Assembly (NCBI RefSeq): GCF_014650115.1
Contig: NZ_BMUI01000012.1
Coordinates: 62,001 to 126,000 of the forward strand
Direction of reading: 5' to 3'
Length of the DNA: 64,000 nt
DNA from: Streptomyces olivaceoviridis
Lineage (GTDB): Bacteria > Actinomycetota > Actinomycetes > Streptomycetales > Streptomycetaceae
Shown here: positions 8,776 to 17,464 of the stretch, in pieces
How the letters are laid out: every line of letters begins with the position of its first letter
Position numbering within the stretch: position 1 is the stretch's first letter
The notes under the pieces: model-generated
The model's database searches: none
What the model was told of the DNA's origin: nothing
Seen by the model: the letters and a program-made list of their open reading frames with translations, nothing else
Program-made: the position numbers and the translations under genes

Positions 8776-9524
8776 GCGCCCCGCACTCCCAGAGGCTGCT
8801 GGGCAAGGTGGTCGTGGTCACCGGCGCGGCCCGTGGCCAGGGCGCCGCCGAGGCGGCGGCGCTGACACGGGAGGGCGCGCGGGTGATCGCCACGGACGTA
8901 CGTCCGGAAGGTGACTGCCGCCGCCTCGACGTGGCCGGCGAACAGGACTGGGCCGACCTCGCCACCGAGCTGAAGGAGTCGTACGGGCAGGTGCACGGCC
9001 TGGTCAACAACGCGGGCATCACCTGGCGCGCCCGCCTCGGCGACGTACGGGCCGAGGACTTCGACCGTGTGCACGCGGTCAACGTCACCGGCCCGCTGCT
9101 CGGCATCCAGCACCTCGCCCCGCTGATGCCGCCCGGCTCCTCGATCGTCAACATCGGCTCCTCGGCCGCCCTCACCGCCCACTACCCGGTCGCCTACACC
9201 GCCAGCAAATGGGCGCTGCGCGGCTTGTCGAAGACGGCGGCGCTGGAACTCGGCCCGCGCGGCATCCGCGTCAACACGATCCACCCCGGCTACATCGAGA
9301 CCGAGATGACCGCCTCCGCCGCTCCCGCCTTCCGCGAGGCCAACGTCCACGAGACACCGCTCGGCCGCACCGGAACCGTCGACGAGGTCGCCGGGCTGGT
9401 CGTGTTCCTGCTGTCGGAGGAGGCGTCGTTCATCACCGGCGCGGAGATCCCCGTGGACGGCGGGCTGACCGCGCACGGCGGGGTCAAGTCGGTCTCCGAC
9501 GCGCTGCGCGAGGAGTCCTCGTGA
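8772..9524 (+). CDS. SDR-family oxidoreductase
   Basis: A 250-residue classical short-chain dehydrogenase. The cofactor motif VTGAARGQGAAEA, the structural NNAG, and the catalytic Ser and Tyr-x-x-x-Lys in YTASKWALRG are intact, as is the C-terminal SFITGAEIPVDGG. An Asp after the second strand (ATDVRPEGD) suggests NAD(H) preference. It overlaps both neighbours by 4 bases. In this operon it may oxidise a diol intermediate to a catechol or reduce a ring-cleavage product. Confidence 0.9.
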   Translation: MSAPHSQRLLGKVVVVTGAARGQGAAEAAALTREGARVIATDVRPEGDCRRLDVAGEQDWADLATELKESYGQVHGLVNNAGITWRARLGDVRAEDFDRVHAVNVTGPLLGIQHLAPLMPPGSSIVNIGSSAALTAHYPVAYTASKWALRGLSKTAALELGPRGIRVNTIHPGYIETEMTASAAPAFREANVHETPLGRTGTVDEVAGLVVFLLSEEASFITGAEIPVDGGLTAHGGVKSVSDALREESS

Positions 9525-10105
9525 AGCGGCTGGAGGGCAAGGTCGCGCTGATCTCCGGCACGGCCCGCGGCCGGGGTCGCGCCGCCGCGCTGCGGTTCGC
9601 CGCCGAGGGCGCGCTCGTGGTCGGCGGCGACCTGCTGCACGAGGAGGCCGTCGGCACCCAGCGGCTGATCGCCCGCGAGGGCGGCACGGCTCTCACCCCC
9701 GGCCCACTGGACGTCACCGACGAGGCGTCGGTGCGCTCCTGGGTGGCGGAGGCCGTCGACGCCTTCGGCGGCATCGACGTCGTCTGCGTCAACGCCGGCG
9801 CGGTCCGCTTCGGAGGCATCGACAGCCGGCCGTACGAGGACTGCGCCTTCACCGTGCGCGCCGAGCTGGACTCGGTGCGGCTGACCGTCCGGGCGGCCTG
9901 CTCGCGCTGACCCGGCAACTGGCCGCCGAAGGCGCGCCGTTCGCATCCGCGCCAACTGCGTCAGCCCCGGAATGATCGACCCGGACGGCTCCCGCGCCAA
10001 CCTCCTCGCGGACGACCACCCGACGCACGGCATCGCCCACCCCCTCACCTCCGACGACGTGGTCGACGCGGCCGTCCTCCTCGCCTCGGACGAGGCGTCG
10101 TACAC
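9521..10105 (+). pseudogene. Frameshifted SDR oxidoreductase
   Basis: This was a second SDR, coupled to the first by GTGA. The first ~125 codons are normal (KVALISGTARGRGRAAAL, then CVNAGAV), but the region holding the catalytic Ser/Tyr/Lys is missing and the frame breaks near 9900. SDR-like sequence resumes in another frame (LLALTRQLAAEGAP from 9895), then a third (RIRANCVSPGMIDPDG up to ASDEASY near 10103). At least two frameshifts and an internal deletion mean no working enzyme. The family signature ends exactly where the CoA-transferase remnant begins. Confidence 0.85.
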
Positions 10106-10705
10106 GGCAGCACCACCGACTTCGCCCTCGTACGTGCCTGGCGCGGCGACCGGCTCGGCAACCTGGTCTTCCGCAAGTCCGCCGCCAACTTCAACCCCCT
10201 GGCCGCCATGGCCGGGAAGGTGACCGTCGCCGAGGTCGAGGACCTGGTCGAGCCGGGGGAACTCGCCCCCGACTGCGTCCACCTGCCCGGCGCCAGCTTC
10301 TTCGGCTCGGCCCTCTCCTTCGGCATGATCCGCGGCGGTCACATCGACACCGCGGTGCTCGGGGCCATGCAGGTCTCAGCGTCCGGCGATCTGGCCAACT
10401 GGATGATTCCCGGCAAGATGGTCAAGGGCATGGGTCGCGCCATGGGCCTGGTCCACGGAGCCCGCCGCGTCATCGGCCTCATGGAACACACCGCCAAGGA
10501 CGGCTCCCCGAAGATCCTCAAGGAGTGCACCCTGCCACTCACCGGCGAGCGGTGCGTCCACCGCGTCGTCACCGACCTCGGCGTCCTCGACGTCACCGAC
10601 GACGGCCTCACCCTCGTGGAGACCGCCCCCGGCATCACCGTGGAGGACGTCACGGCCCGAACGGACGCGCCGGTACGCCTGGACGCTCTCCGGGGGGCAA
10701 GCTGA
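10106..10705 (+). pseudogene. Collapsed 3-oxoacid (3-oxoadipate) CoA-transferase A/B remnant
   Basis: Bases 10106-10290 encode the C-terminal part of a CoA-transferase alpha subunit (FALVRAWRGDRLGNLVFRKS, FNPLAAMAGKVTVAEVEDL). At the LPG codons near 10290 this passes in frame into the beta subunit (ASFFGSALSFGMIRGGHID, then NWMIPGKMVKGMG), running to the normal beta end. The end of alpha, the start of beta and the beta active-site Glu region are gone. A deletion at a short shared sequence would explain it. Intact, this pair moves CoA between succinyl-CoA and 3-oxo acids, the usual last-but-one step of aromatic catabolism. Confidence 0.85.
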
Positions 10706-10723
10706 TGCGTCCCGCGCCACGGC

Positions 10724-12022
10724 TCACCGGGCGCCGGCCCCGCCGCCGACGCCGTGCTCGGTCAGGTACTCCTCCGCGCCCGGTATCCGATGCGCGTCCT
10801 CCGCGCCCACCAGGCCGCCCGGCGCGTTCGCGTCCGGCTTGAGCGTGTACGCGGCGACGCTCGCGGGACGGTGCACGTCGGAGAAGTCCTGCGGGACGCC
10901 GAGACCGGTGTCCGCGTCATGCTGCGAGCGGTGTGCCTTCACGACGTCCTCACGGGCGAGACTCCCCGCGGCACAGGCCTTCTTCAGGTCGGCGCCGAGC
11001 AGCTTGGCGGCGTTGTAGCCGGACAGCACACCCGAGTCGACGGAGGAGCCGGGATACTTGTCCTGATAGGCCGTCACCATCCGTCGTACGCCGGGGAGGT
11101 CGGAGCTGACCGCGGGGGCGGAGCCGACCACGTGGAGCAGCGCGGTCAGGGCCGGCGCGACCGGGGTCTTCATCAGTTGCGGGGCGAAGCCCGGCGCGCT
11201 GCTGACGACGGGGACGCGCAGGCCACGGGAGGCGGCGACACCGACGAGGGACGCGGTCTGCCCGGGCCCGGCGCTGATCAGGATCGCCTTCACCCCCTCC
11301 TTGCGCAGTGCCGAGACCTGCGCGGACAGATCGGTATCGGTCGCCTTGATCTTCTGCCCGACGATCTGCACGCCCGCCTTCCTCGCCGCCCAGGTGGATC
11401 CCTCCAGGGCGTTGGCGCCGTAGTCGCCCTCGAAGTAGACGTGGCCGATGGTGTCGCCCTTCCGCAGCTTCTTCGTGCGGGTGAGGAAGTCGACGGCGGC
11501 GATCATGTCGAGGTCATAGGTGGTGCCCAGGACCTGGACCGAGTCCTTTCCGAGCAGGGAGGCGGCCCATGCCTGCGGAAAGGTGAGCAGGTGGTCGCGC
11601 TGGACGTCGTCGAGCAGGGCGGCGACCACGGGTGAGCCGATGACCTGCGGCAGGGCGACGACGTCGGGAGAGATGTCGACGTAGGCGGTGACGGCCTTCT
11701 GGACGTCGTAACCGTGGTCCTTGACGATGATCTCGACCTTGCGGCCGCAGATGCCGCCGGCCACGTTGGTCTCGTCGGCCCACATCTGCTGGGCCTGGAC
11801 GATGCTCTTGCCGAGGGTGGCGTAGGGGCCGGTCAGGTCGGTGAGGGCGCCCAGCCGGATGGTTCCGGCGGAGACTCCGGGGCCGGTGCGGACGCCGTCG
11901 GCGCCTTCGGTGCCGCTCTTGCCGCCCGCCTTGGCGCTGCATCCGGTGGCGGCGACCAGCAGGGCCAGGGCTCCGGCGAGGACGGCCGTGGTGACACGGT
12001 GTGCGGGGTGCGGGGTGTTCAC
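10724..12022 (-). CDS. ABC transporter substrate-binding lipoprotein (Liv type)
   Basis: A 432-residue periplasmic-binding-type lipoprotein. The signal peptide ends in a lipobox (LLVAATGCS), so it should be anchored outside the membrane. The mature start (IRLGALTDLTGPYATLGKS) is typical of branched-chain amino acid / aromatic acid binding proteins. The GTG at 12022 overlaps the permease stop (GTGA); the much longer open frame upstream is only a shadow of the permease. It is last in a five-gene import operon and ends 18 bp from the catabolic operon, so it may bind the aromatic substrate of that pathway. Confidence 0.9.
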   Translation of the reverse strand: MNTPHPAHRVTTAVLAGALALLVAATGCSAKAGGKSGTEGADGVRTGPGVSAGTIRLGALTDLTGPYATLGKSIVQAQQMWADETNVAGGICGRKVEIIVKDHGYDVQKAVTAYVDISPDVVALPQVIGSPVVAALLDDVQRDHLLTFPQAWAASLLGKDSVQVLGTTYDLDMIAAVDFLTRTKKLRKGDTIGHVYFEGDYGANALEGSTWAARKAGVQIVGQKIKATDTDLSAQVSALRKEGVKAILISAGPGQTASLVGVAASRGLRVPVVSSAPGFAPQLMKTPVAPALTALLHVVGSAPAVSSDLPGVRRMVTAYQDKYPGSSVDSGVLSGYNAAKLLGADLKKACAAGSLAREDVVKAHRSQHDADTGLGVPQDFSDVHRPASVAAYTLKPDANAPGGLVGAEDAHRIPGAEEYLTEHGVGGGAGAR

Positions 12023-13188
12023 GGGGTCTGCTCCTCGGGTCGTACAGGTGCGATGGGGTGCGCGGACGGGTGGGCGGGCGGATGCCCGGACGGGCGCGTG
12101 GACGGATGCGGGGACGGGCGGGTGCGCGGGCCGGTACGCCGGCCCGGCCGGACGCGGGCGCGCAGGCGGCGGGTGAGGCCGTGCAGGCCGTCGGGGGCGT
12201 GGAGCAGGACGACGACGATGGCGGCCCCGTAGAGGTAACGGGCCGCTTCCGTCGGGCCGACCGCGCCGTCGGCGGAGCCGGGGGCGGCCACCAGGGGCAA
12301 GTGGTCGGCGTACCGGGTCAGCAGCAGGGGCAGCGCGGTGACGAAGACCGCGCCCGCCGTGGCCCCGGCGACCGAACCGAGGCCGCCGAGCACGATCATG
12401 GCGAGGTAGTCGACCGAGAGGGCGAGGGAGAAGTAGTCGGGGACGACGCGCCGGAAGGCCAGGGCCAGCAGGACGCCGGCCGTCCCCGCGTACATCGACG
12501 ACACGACGAAGGCAGCCGCACGGTGGCGGGCCACGTCCACGCCCATCACGGAGGCCGCGATCTCGCTGTCCCGCAGCGCCGCGAGGGCCCGGCCGGGGCG
12601 GGAGCGCACCAGGCCCCGGCCGGTGAACCAGGTCAGCCCCAGCAGGGCCACGGCCAGGAACCACAGGCGTTCCTCGGCACCGAACGGCACTCCCAGCACC
12701 GTCAGTTCGGGCTCGCCCGCCGTGAAGCCGAAACCGCCGAGACGGAGCGGCGGAACGGAGCGGCCGTTGAAGCCGCCGGTGACGGAGTCCGCGGTGAGCA
12801 GCAGATGGTGACCGAGGAAGACCAGGGCGAGCGTGGCCACGCCCAGATAGATGCCGCGCACCCGGCCGGCGACGGGGCTGAACAGACCGCCCGCGGCCCC
12901 GGCCAGCAGCACCGCGAGGACGGCGGCGACGGCCGTCGGCAGCCCCGGCCCCGGCTCGCCGGCCAGCCAGGTGTAGCTGTAGGCGCCGACCGCGAGGAAG
13001 AAGGCGTGGCCGAGGGAGAGCTGGCCGGCCGTGCCGCTGAGCAGTGACAGCCCGACGGCGCCGATGGCGGCGGCCACCGAGAACAGGCCGATGCGCAGCC
13101 AGAAGGCGTCCAGGTAGAACGGAGGAACGCACAGGACGAGGGCGACCAGGAGCGTCCGGGCCGGCTTCGGCAGACGGCGGTCAGACAC
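12019..13188 (-). CDS. Branched-chain/aromatic acid ABC transporter permease (LivM type)
   Basis: A 389-residue permease with about nine hydrophobic segments and the LivM signature GFNGRSVPPL, followed by the EAA-like loop ALRDSEIAASVMGVDVARHR. The last ~45 residues are an odd tail rich in Pro, His, Arg and Ser with no family match, likely cytoplasmic and grown from simple repeats (bases about 12019-12150). It overlaps the next gene by GTGA and the previous one by 8 bases. Confidence 0.9.
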   Translation of the reverse strand: MSDRRLPKPARTLLVALVLCVPPFYLDAFWLRIGLFSVAAAIGAVGLSLLSGTAGQLSLGHAFFLAVGAYSYTWLAGEPGPGLPTAVAAVLAVLLAGAAGGLFSPVAGRVRGIYLGVATLALVFLGHHLLLTADSVTGGFNGRSVPPLRLGGFGFTAGEPELTVLGVPFGAEERLWFLAVALLGLTWFTGRGLVRSRPGRALAALRDSEIAASVMGVDVARHRAAAFVVSSMYAGTAGVLLALAFRRVVPDYFSLALSVDYLAMIVLGGLGSVAGATAGAVFVTALPLLLTRYADHLPLVAAPGSADGAVGPTEAARYLYGAAIVVVLLHAPDGLHGLTRRLRARVRPGRRTGPRTRPSPHPSTRPSGHPPAHPSAHPIAPVRPEEQTP

Positions 13189-14077
13189 GGGCCGCTCCCT
13201 TCGTGCCGAACAGTCCGGTGGGCCGGACCAGCAGGACCAGGACCATCACGGCGTAGGGGACGACATCGCCGAATCCCTCGCCCAGCAGGCGCAGCTCCGA
13301 CTGGTGACCGGCGACCAGCGCCTCCGTCAGCCCGATCAGCAGGCTGCCGGCGAGCGCGCCGGCCGGCGAGGCCATGCCGCCGAGGATGGCGGCCGGGAAC
13401 GCCTTCAGCGCGATCTGACCGGTGGTCCGCTCCAGGCCCGGGGCGGGGAACGCGGCGAGGAACACCGCCGCAAGCGCGGCCAGCGCGCCCGCCAGGCACC
13501 AGGCGAGCGTGCGCACCCGGGACAGGCGTACGCCCATGAGCGCGGCTGCCTCCAGGTCCTCCCCGGCGGCCCGCAGGGACAACCCCCAGCGGGTGTACCG
13601 GAACAGGCCGAAGACGACGGCGATGGCCCCCGCGGACACCGCGATCGCGGCGAGCCGGCTGTCGGCGACCGTCACCGGCCCGACCCGGGTCACCGCGTCG
13701 CCCCAGGGATCGCCCAGCACCAGCAGGTCGCCCCCGATGCGCCGGGACAGGTCGGTGAGCAGCACGATGTCGACACCGATCGTGACGATGGTCTGGACGT
13801 GCGCGGTGTGCGGGTCCGGGTCTCCGCGTCGCAGCAGCAGCCGGTCGATGACGCCGGCGAGGAGAGCGGTGGCGAGGACACCCACCGCGAGGGCCCCGGC
13901 GAAGCCGATGTCGTCGTGCAGGACGGCGGTGAGGTAGCCGCCGAGCAGCAGCAGGGAACCGTGAGCGAAGTTCAGGACGCCCGACGCCTTGAAGATGACG
14001 ACGAAGCCGAGTGCGACCAGGGCGTAGACCGCGCCGAGGGCGAGGCCGCCCAGCAGGTCGTCGAGAAGACCGGTCAC
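13181..14077 (-). CDS. Branched-chain/aromatic acid ABC transporter permease (LivH type)
   Basis: A 298-residue permease with the LivH start GLALGAVYALVALGFVVIFK and the motif GVLNFAHGSLLLLGGYL. About eight membrane spans are visible, with the ATPase-contact loop LSLRAAGEDLEAAALMGVRL. The GTG at 14077 overlaps the stop of the LivG ATPase (GTGA). It pairs with the LivM-type permease to form the membrane channel of the importer. Confidence 0.9.
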   Translation of the reverse strand: MTGLLDDLLGGLALGAVYALVALGFVVIFKASGVLNFAHGSLLLLGGYLTAVLHDDIGFAGALAVGVLATALLAGVIDRLLLRRGDPDPHTAHVQTIVTIGVDIVLLTDLSRRIGGDLLVLGDPWGDAVTRVGPVTVADSRLAAIAVSAGAIAVVFGLFRYTRWGLSLRAAGEDLEAAALMGVRLSRVRTLAWCLAGALAALAAVFLAAFPAPGLERTTGQIALKAFPAAILGGMASPAGALAGSLLIGLTEALVAGHQSELRLLGEGFGDVVPYAVMVLVLLVRPTGLFGTKGAARV

Positions 14078-14853
14078 GCGGCTCCCTCCTGTGGCGTGCC
14101 GAGGTAGGCGCGCAGCACCTCGGGATCGCGGCGGACCTCGTCCGGTGTGCCGTGGGCGATACGACGGCCGAAGTCGAGGACCGTCACCTCGTCGGCGAGG
14201 CGCATCACCAGGCCCATGTCGTGCTCCACCAGCAGGACGGAGACGTCGAGTTCGGCGCGGATCCGCCCGATCACCTCGGCGGTGCGGGCGCGTTCGGCGG
14301 CGTTCATGCCGGCCACCGGCTCGTCCAGGAGCAGCACGCGCGGCTCCAGGCACAGGGCGCGGGCCAGCTCCACGCGCTTGCGGTCGCCGTACGACAGCAG
14401 GCCCACCGGGCTGTCGAAGTACGCTTCCAGGTCGGTCAGTTCGGCGATCCGCCGGGCATGGGAGAGGTGTTCGCGCTCCTCGCGCACCGCCCGCGGCAGA
14501 CTCAGGGCGCTCGCGAGGAAACCGGCGCGCGCGTGGAGGTGCCGGCCGAGCATCAGGTTGTCGGCGACCGTGCCCGCAGTGGTGACGATGTTCTGGAACG
14601 TGCGGGCCACGCCGAGCGCGGCGATGCGGTGCGGGGCGAGCCGGGTCAGGTCCGTGCCGCCGAGCCGGACCATGCCGCTCGCTGGGCGGGCGAGGCCGGA
14701 CAGCACGTTGAAGCAGGTGGACTTGCCGGCGCCGTTGGGCCCGATGAGGGCGTGCACCGTGTGGGGCGCGACGGTGAAGGAGACGTCGTCCAGGGCGGTG
14801 AGACCGGCGTACCGGACGGTGACGTCCCGCACGCTCAGAACGGGAACGGTCAT
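14074..14853 (-). CDS. ABC transporter ATP-binding protein (LivG type)
   Basis: A 259-residue ATPase. Walker A is GPNGAGKST, the signature is LSYGDRKRVELARAL, Walker B is VLLLDEPVAGMN, and the H-loop is in VLLVEHDMG. VARTFQNIVT and the C-terminal LDFGRRIAHGTPDEVRRDPEVLRAYLG are diagnostic of LivG. It is one of two ATPases driving uptake through the two permeases and overlaps both neighbours by 4 bases. Confidence 0.93.
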   Translation of the reverse strand: MTVPVLSVRDVTVRYAGLTALDDVSFTVAPHTVHALIGPNGAGKSTCFNVLSGLARPASGMVRLGGTDLTRLAPHRIAALGVARTFQNIVTTAGTVADNLMLGRHLHARAGFLASALSLPRAVREEREHLSHARRIAELTDLEAYFDSPVGLLSYGDRKRVELARALCLEPRVLLLDEPVAGMNAAERARTAEVIGRIRAELDVSVLLVEHDMGLVMRLADEVTVLDFGRRIAHGTPDEVRRDPEVLRAYLGTPQEGAA

Positions 14854-15620
14854 GCGGCCCCCTCCTCGCCCAGGTAGAGACGGCGCACCGCGTCCGTGCC
14901 GGCGAGAGCGGCGGCGGGGCCGGACAGCCGCACCTCCCCGGTCTCCAGGACATGGGCGTGGTCGGCGAGGGACAGGGCCATCCCGGCGTTCTGCTCCACC
15001 AGCAGCACGGCGGTGCCCTGGGCGTGGATCTCACGGACCACCTCGGCGATCCGGTCCACCATGAGCGGGGCGAGGCCGAGCGACGGCTCGTCCAGCAGCA
15101 GCAGACGCGGGGCGGCCATGAGGGCGCGGCCGATGGCCAGCATCTGCTGTTCACCGCCGGACAGCAGCCCAGCGGCCTGCCGGCGGCGTTCGGCCAGCCG
15201 CGGGAACAGCGTGAAGACGCGGTCGCGGGCCTCGGCGACCTGCGCGGAGCCGCGGCGGCTGAGACCGAGGCCGCCGCTGCGCAGGTTCTCGTCGACGGTA
15301 AGGCCGGTGAAGACCCGCCGCCCCTCAGGCACCTGCACCACCCCGGCCTGTACGGCGGCTACGGGGTCACGGCCGTCGAGGACGGTGCCGCCGTAGCGGA
15401 CACGGCCGGCGCTGATCGCGCCCCGGTACAGGCGGAGCGTGCCCGACAGGGCGCGCAGCAGCGTGGTCTTCCCGGCGCCGTTGGCGCCGAGCAACGCGAC
15501 CACACTGTCGTGCGGCACGGTCAGGGAAACGTCGCGCAGAGCGGAGACGGCACGGCCGTACGTCACGTCCACGTGCTCGACGCGCAGGGCGGGCAGGTCG
15601 TCCGGTGGTGCTTCGGGCAT
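14850..15620 (-). CDS. ABC transporter ATP-binding protein (LivF type)
   Basis: A 256-residue ATPase and first gene of the importer operon. Walker A is GANGAGKTT, the signature is LLSGGEQQMLAIGRAL, Walker B is LLLLDEPSLGLAPL, and the LivF block VQVPEGRRVFTGLTVDENL is present. The ATG at 15620 is set by a strong AAGGAG 7 bases upstream and by where family homology starts; an in-frame extension of 45 codons is low-complexity and rejected. Confidence 0.93.
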   Translation of the reverse strand: MPEAPPDDLPALRVEHVDVTYGRAVSALRDVSLTVPHDSVVALLGANGAGKTTLLRALSGTLRLYRGAISAGRVRYGGTVLDGRDPVAAVQAGVVQVPEGRRVFTGLTVDENLRSGGLGLSRRGSAQVAEARDRVFTLFPRLAERRRQAAGLLSGGEQQMLAIGRALMAAPRLLLLDEPSLGLAPLMVDRIAEVVREIHAQGTAVLLVEQNAGMALSLADHAHVLETGEVRLSGPAAALAGTDAVRRLYLGEEGAA

Positions 15621-16136
15621 CGCGGCTCCTTGGGGCCGGACCGGCGCACGGCCCGGTCCTGGTCCTTGGTGCTCGGGGCTGGGGAGGAAGCTCACGAGAC
15701 CACGGGTGGCCGAAGCGGGGACAGGCACACGGGCACGGTCGGTGCGGCGGCCCAACGAGCACCTCGGGGGGCTGTGCGGGTGCCCAGCGGTCGGGGCGGC
15801 GGCGAGTCGGTGCGGGCTGAGCCGGCGGTGGCTGGGAGCCGGTCCGGGCGGACTCGGCGGGCGGCGGGGCAGGGGGGCTCGCCGGGCAGGGCGTCGGGCG
15901 CGGGGTCGGTGGTGGGGGCGTGCCAGTCGCGTGCGGGGGCGGTGGACCGAGCCACGGCTGCACCGGGGCCGGCAGGGCCCGGCCGGCGGCCGGGGGGCGA
16001 CTGGTCCGAGCGGAGTACACGGGGCCGGGGGGCGGCCCCTCCGGGCAGAGCTTCACATGAGCCGTGGGTCGGCTGCTGACGGCGGAGTCGCTGGGCGGTC
16101 AGGAGGGTGGCCGTTGAGGGGTGAGTCGGCGGGCGG
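15621..16136. other. Spacer with no gene; promoter region of the importer operon
   Basis: About 515 bases of very G-rich DNA between the PucR stop and the importer start. Frames on either strand give only Pro/Arg/Gly-rich shadows. It must hold the importer promoter, but no clear -10/-35 pair or operator was recognised. Confidence 0.5.
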
Positions 16137-17399
16137 TCAGGACACTGACCGCTGAGAGCCAAGTCGGCGGGCGGTCAAGGCCAGGGCGATCTCGACCAGG
16201 TCGGCGGGGCGGGACAGGGAACGGCCGGTCAGTTGCTCGTAGCGGCGCAGGCGGTTCAGAACCGTGTTGCGGTGGCAGTACAGCCCTCTGCTCGCCCGCT
16301 GGGCGGAGCCGTCGCAGGCCAGCCAGGCGGCGAGCGTGTCGAGCAGCACGTCCGCGTCGGCCGGTTCCAGCCGTGCGAGCGGGCCGAACGCGCGCTCGAC
16401 GAGCAGGCCGGCGAGTTCCGGGCAGGACACGACGAGTGCCTCGGGAAGGTGGTCGTCGAGCCGTACCGCGCCGCCCGCGTCGCCGCACAGCCGCAGGGCG
16501 GTGTCCGCCAGCCGGCGCGCCTCGCCGACGCCGGCCAGTCCGTCGAAGGGGAGCCCGATCCCGACGCGCAGCCCGGGCGGCGGCTGGTCCGGCGCCGGCA
16601 CGACGCCGTCCTCGACCAGGACGATGCCATGGTCCGCCTCCGGACCGGTGTGCCAGTGGGCCCGCGCCCTCGGGGGCAGCAGGGCCCGTACGGCTTCGGC
16701 GGACCGCTCGCCCGCGACCGCGACGACGACGTACCGCCCCTGCTCGGGCAGACCGAGGGCCTGCGCGGTCTCCGGCAGGTCGGCGATGCGGCCGGTACCG
16801 TCCAGCAGCGCGGCGGCCAGCAGCCGCACCCGGTTCTCGCGCCGCCAGGCGAGGCGTCGTTCGGTCTGCCGGTAGGCGTCCGCGACGAGCGTGCAGTGTT
16901 CGTCGACGAAGTCCCAGACGTCCCCGGCCACGTGCACCAGCAGCCGTACGTCCTCCGGAGTGCTGCGGGAGGTGACGTCGACGAGTTCCTGCCACACCAG
17001 CGAGCCGCCCAGCCGGAAGGCGTGCAACAGGGCGTCCAGGGGCAGCCCTTGTTCGGCACGGCCGACCCCGATGCGCCAGGAGCAGTGGTGTGCGGAGTCG
17101 CGGGTGCCGCGCGGGTCGAGCAGCGAGGAGACGCTGTGCCGCAATGAGCGGTGCACCTCCTGCCAGACGCCCGGGTGGTCGTCGTCCAGCGCGGTCCGGT
17201 AGGCCGGTTCCCGTTCCCGCAGGGCGGAGACCAGCCGGTCGGTGAGAGCGGGCAGGTCGTCCAGCAGCGCCCGGGCGGCGCGGTGCAGCACCCGCAGGGC
17301 CTCGGCGTCGATCAGCGACCGGGGCTGTGGTGCGCGCGGCCGGGGTGCGGGCTGGGGTCCCGGGCGGAAGGCGGGTCGTGGCCGTACGGCAGGGCGCAT
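16137..17399 (-). CDS. PucR-type helix-turn-helix transcriptional regulator
   Basis: A 420-residue regulator. The C-terminal DNA-binding unit (YCHRNTVLNRLRRYEQLTGRSL, then DLVEIALALTARRL) is the PucR-type HTH. The N-terminal half (ALLDDLPALTDRLVSALREREPAYR, RLGGSLVWQELVDVT) matches the RsbRD-like sensor domain common in these regulators, with a GGDEF-like linker between. The ATG at 17399 starts just before this domain after a short Pro/Arg tail. It lies upstream of the importer on the same strand and probably controls it. The effector is unknown. Confidence 0.85.
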   Translation of the reverse strand: MRPAVRPRPAFRPGPQPAPRPRAPQPRSLIDAEALRVLHRAARALLDDLPALTDRLVSALREREPAYRTALDDDHPGVWQEVHRSLRHSVSSLLDPRGTRDSAHHCSWRIGVGRAEQGLPLDALLHAFRLGGSLVWQELVDVTSRSTPEDVRLLVHVAGDVWDFVDEHCTLVADAYRQTERRLAWRRENRVRLLAAALLDGTGRIADLPETAQALGLPEQGRYVVVAVAGERSAEAVRALLPPRARAHWHTGPEADHGIVLVEDGVVPAPDQPPPGLRVGIGLPFDGLAGVGEARRLADTALRLCGDAGGAVRLDDHLPEALVVSCPELAGLLVERAFGPLARLEPADADVLLDTLAAWLACDGSAQRASRGLYCHRNTVLNRLRRYEQLTGRSLSRPADLVEIALALTARRLGSQRSVS

Positions 17400-17464
17400 G
17401 GAAGTCTCCCCCAGGGTCGGCTGACGCGTCGTGCTCGAAGAATGACATACCGTCCGGTCGGTCC

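Noticed and set aside
12023..13132. N-terminal extension of the substrate-binding protein through the permease gene
   Set aside because: The lipoprotein signal starts at 12022 and the extension is out-of-frame permease sequence.
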